Source: Paracoccaceae bacterium (GTDB taxonomy: Bacteria; Pseudomonadota; Alphaproteobacteria; Rhodobacterales; Rhodobacteraceae). Taken from it: a DNA stretch of 8,163 bases. The DNA is taken from the NCBI GenBank assembly GCA_030625695.1, contig DAOUQK010000155.1:1-8163 (forward strand), read 5' to 3'. Shown here piece after piece: positions 6,423 to 8,163 of this stretch. The notes beneath the pieces are model-generated. The model had not been told where the DNA came from and searched no databases. It worked only from the letters and a program-made list of their open reading frames with translations. Both the position numbers and the translations under genes were made by a program. Every line of letters begins with the position of its first letter. Position 1 is the first letter of the stretch.

Positions 6423-7666
6423 CAATGCGCCACCCCCGCCGCCACGCTCTCATCAATGAAACGTCCCTCGGCAAACCGGTCCAGTGAAAACGCCTGCGTC
6501 AACGCAGACTCCCCCGTGGCCATCAGTTCGGCAAAGCCCCAGCCCGAGCCGGGGATGGATTTGAAGCCGCCGGTGCCCCAGCCTGCGTTGATGAATGCGC
6601 CCTCCAGCGGGGTTTTGGACAGGATGGGAGAGCGGTCGCCGGTCATATCCACAATGCCGCCCCATTGGCGCAGCATTTTCAGGCGCGAGACCATGGGGAA
6701 GGTCTCGACCAGGGCGCGCACGGTTTCTTCGATGTGGTGAAAAGACCCGCGCTGGGTGTAATTGTTATAGCCATCCGCGCCGCCGCCGATGACCATTTCG
6801 CCTTTGTCAGATTGGCTCATATAGCCGTGCACCGTGTTGGCCATGACCACCACGTCCATGCAAGGCTTGATCGGTTCGGAGACCAGCGCCTGAAGGGCTA
6901 CGGATTCGATTGGCAGGCGGAAACCGGCCATGTCGGCCAGAATGCCAGAGTGCCCGGCCACCACCATGCCGAGTTTATCGCAGTCAATCGCGCCTTTGGT
7001 GGTGTCCACACCCGTGACGCGACCGTTGTCGGACCGCACGCCGGTGACTTCGCATTGCTGGATGATGTGCATGCCCATGTCGGAACACGCCCGCGCATAA
7101 CCCCAGGCGACTGCGTCGTGGCGGGCCGTGCCGCCGCGTGCCTGCCACAGCGCGCCCAATACCGGATAACGCGGGCCGTCGAGGTTGATGATCGGCACAA
7201 GCTGTTTGACTCGCGCAGGCGAGATATATTCGGTTGTGACCCCTTGCAGGGCGTTGGCGTGGGCGGTGCGCTGATAGCCGCGGATTTCGTGTTGGGTCTG
7301 GGCCAGCATCATTACGCCACGCGGGCTGAACATGATGTTGTAGTTCAGGTCTTGTGACAGGTCTTCGTAGAGCGAGCGGGCTTTCTCATAGATCGCAGCC
7401 GATGGATCCTGCAGATAGTTTGAGCGGATGATGGTGGTGTTACGCCCGGTGTTGCCGCCACCCAGCCAGCCTTTTTCAATGACGGCGACATTGGTGATGC
7501 CGTAATTCTTGCCCAGGTAATACGCGGTGGCGAGGCCATGGCCCCCTGCCCCAACGATGACAACATCGTATTTCTTTTTCGGCTCAGGCGCACGCCATGC
7601 CCGGCCCCAGCCAGTGTGATAGCGCAGGGCCTCGCGGGCGACGGCAAAGACGGAATAGCGTTTCAT
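6422..7666 (-). CDS. soxB: Sarcosine oxidase beta subunit (FAD/FMN)
   Basis: A 414-residue flavoprotein of the DAO family and catalytic subunit of tetrameric sarcosine oxidase; it binds non-covalent FAD, where sarcosine is oxidised, and covalent FMN, which passes electrons to O2. The dinucleotide-binding motif is VVIVGAGGHGLATAYYL, with GxGxxG at 39-44. GGNTGRNTTIIRSNYL (70-85) is highly conserved in SoxB. His183 in GGTARHDAVAWGYAR aligns by family pattern with the histidine that carries the 8-alpha-histidyl FMN. The C-terminal WGGIVDMTGDRSPI (335-348) and GWGTGGFKSIPG (362-373) are also diagnostic. The ATG at 7664-7666 (MKRYSVFAVAREALRYHTGW) matches proteobacterial SoxB starts, although no clear Shine-Dalgarno is present; a longer reading to 7735 adds unrelated residues. 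First gene of the operon, divergent from ccmI; its TGA overlaps the ATG of the next gene. Confidence 0.96.
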   Translation of the reverse strand: MKRYSVFAVAREALRYHTGWGRAWRAPEPKKKYDVVIVGAGGHGLATAYYLGKNYGITNVAVIEKGWLGGGNTGRNTTIIRSNYLQDPSAAIYEKARSLYEDLSQDLNYNIMFSPRGVMMLAQTQHEIRGYQRTAHANALQGVTTEYISPARVKQLVPIINLDGPRYPVLGALWQARGGTARHDAVAWGYARACSDMGMHIIQQCEVTGVRSDNGRVTGVDTTKGAIDCDKLGMVVAGHSGILADMAGFRLPIESVALQALVSEPIKPCMDVVVMANTVHGYMSQSDKGEMVIGGGADGYNNYTQRGSFHHIEETVRALVETFPMVSRLKMLRQWGGIVDMTGDRSPILSKTPLEGAFINAGWGTGGFKSIPGSGWGFAELMATGESALTQAFSLDRFAEGRFIDESVAAGVAH

Positions 7667-7720
7667 GGGCGTTCGAATCCAATTGGGGCGGTATCTGGCA
7701 AAGATATGCAATGTGGGTGC

Positions 7721-7748
7721 GTTATGGCTACGCATTAATTCGTCGCAA
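7721..7748 (-). promoter_or_regulatory. Possible sox operon promoter
   Basis: On the minus strand TTGCGA (7748-7743), a 16-base spacer and CATAAC (7726-7721) each match the sigma-70 boxes at 4/6 positions. They lie about 55-80 bases before the soxB ATG. The -35 element is contained in one arm of the 7742-7765 palindrome, which would let a bound regulator block or recruit polymerase. Motif-based inference only. Confidence 0.3.
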
Positions 7749-7765
7749 TAACGTACAGTTGCGAC
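7742..7765. promoter_or_regulatory. Inverted repeat in the soxB-ccmI divergent region
   Basis: Perfect seven-base inverted repeat GTCGCAA, ten bases, TTGCGAC, arms at 7742-7748 and 7759-7765. Arm centres are 17 bases apart, roughly one and a half helical turns. No U-run follows on either strand, so a terminator is unlikely, and the position midway between divergent genes suits an operator for a dimeric regulator. I cannot name the regulator. Confidence 0.4.
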
Positions 7766-7845
7766 ATGGTGAGGCTAAAGGGCCGTTTTGGTCTTTTTCA
7801 GAAGGGCTGTGGGCTGTAGATGAGGGTGAAACAGGAAAGCAAACC

Positions 7846-8163
7846 ATGACATTCTGGATAATAGTTACAGTACTTGTTTTGACCGTAAGTGCGTTGCTGG
7901 CAATGGTGTTGCTGCGCGGCCGAGTCGGTGGGCAACCGGCAGCGACCTATGACCTGCGGGTGTACCGCGATCAACTGCATGAAGTGGACCGCGACGTGGC
8001 ACGCGGCATTGTGGCAGTTAGCGAGGCCGATCGCGTGCGCACTGAAATCTCGCGGCGGATATTGGCGGCGGATGCACAAGTGCAGGCTGAGGTGGCTGGC
8101 GGGGGGCAATCACGCACTGTGTCGCTGAGTGTTGCGGTGGTGTTGGCTGTGGCACTGGTTGGT
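7846..8163 (+). CDS. ccmI: Cytochrome c biogenesis protein CcmI, N-terminal part
   Basis: Plus-strand reading from an ATG at 7846 stays open for 106 codons to the right edge, so the C-terminus is missing. CcmI is the inner-membrane chaperone that holds apocytochrome c for haem ligation by CcmF/CcmH. Residues 1-23 form the first membrane helix (MTFWIIVTVLVLTVSALLAM), followed by a cytoplasmic coiled-coil loop with the family motif YDLRVYRDQLHEVDRDVARG (35-54) and SEADRVRTEISRRIL. Hydrophobic sequence resumes at about residue 92 (SLSVAVVLAVALVG), the start of the second helix; the periplasmic domain with any TPR repeats lies outside. AGGAAAG is well placed about seven bases before the ATG. It is transcribed away from soxB across a 179-base shared upstream region, so the two may share regulatory sites but have unrelated roles. 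Confidence 0.9.
   Translation, partial: MTFWIIVTVLVLTVSALLAMVLLRGRVGGQPAATYDLRVYRDQLHEVDRDVARGIVAVSEADRVRTEISRRILAADAQVQAEVAGGGQSRTVSLSVAVVLAVALVG

Noticed and set aside
6665..7357. Long plus-strand open frame (230 codons) opposite soxB
   Set aside because: It lies wholly antisense to the conserved SoxB coding sequence, and its product is histidine- and glycine-rich with no recognisable motif, as expected for a frame mirrored from GC-rich codons.
7801..7820. Tandem GGGCTGT repeat (7804-7817) upstream of ccmI
   Set aside because: Only two copies of seven bases, with no clear relation to a promoter box; likely chance or slippage.

Overview
The window looks like a chromosomal segment of an alphaproteobacterium of the Rhodobacterales (Roseobacter group). 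The evidence is the GC-rich coding sequence, the protein flavours (iron superoxide dismutase, RarD, CcmI, tetrameric sarcosine oxidase) and the gene mix. No genus can be named from sequence reading alone. Nothing here looks like a phage, transposon, CRISPR array or RNA gene. No stretch longer than 300 bases lacks a gene.

Layout, left to right. All genes lie on the minus strand except the last. (1) 1-159: 5' end of a rarD-type EamA permease, cut by the window edge. (2) 200-233: hairpin terminator of sodB. (3) 265-864: sodB, Fe-type superoxide dismutase, with a tandem direct repeat and a possible -35 box upstream. (4) 980-1402: a small exported protein of unknown function. (5) 1524-7666: the heterotetrameric sarcosine oxidase operon, transcribed right to left as soxB, a membrane protein gene, a TfoX N-domain gene, soxD, soxA, soxG. 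(6) 7667-7845: a divergent intergenic region with a perfect inverted repeat. (7) 7846-8163: 5' part of ccmI (cytochrome c maturation) on the plus strand, cut by the window edge.

How the genes work together. SoxB, SoxD, SoxA and SoxG assemble into cytoplasmic tetrameric sarcosine oxidase. It oxidises sarcosine to glycine and H2O2 and passes the methyl carbon to tetrahydrofolate (or releases it as formaldehyde). This is the last demethylation step in glycine betaine/creatinine breakdown, common in marine roseobacters. All four subunits look intact, with the expected nucleotide-binding motif, candidate FMN-linking histidine and zinc-site residues.

The most unusual point is that the usual compact soxBDAG order is interrupted between soxB and soxD by two genes. 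One is an AT-richer three-helix membrane protein (about 45% GC by hand count, against about 65% in sampled sox lines). The other is a stand-alone TfoX N-terminal domain protein. Both are joined to the operon by one-base stop/start overlaps. Other observations are possible regulatory devices: a palindrome between soxB and ccmI, a repeat upstream of sodB, a G-free C-rich leader before soxA, and a hairpin over the soxG ribosome binding site.
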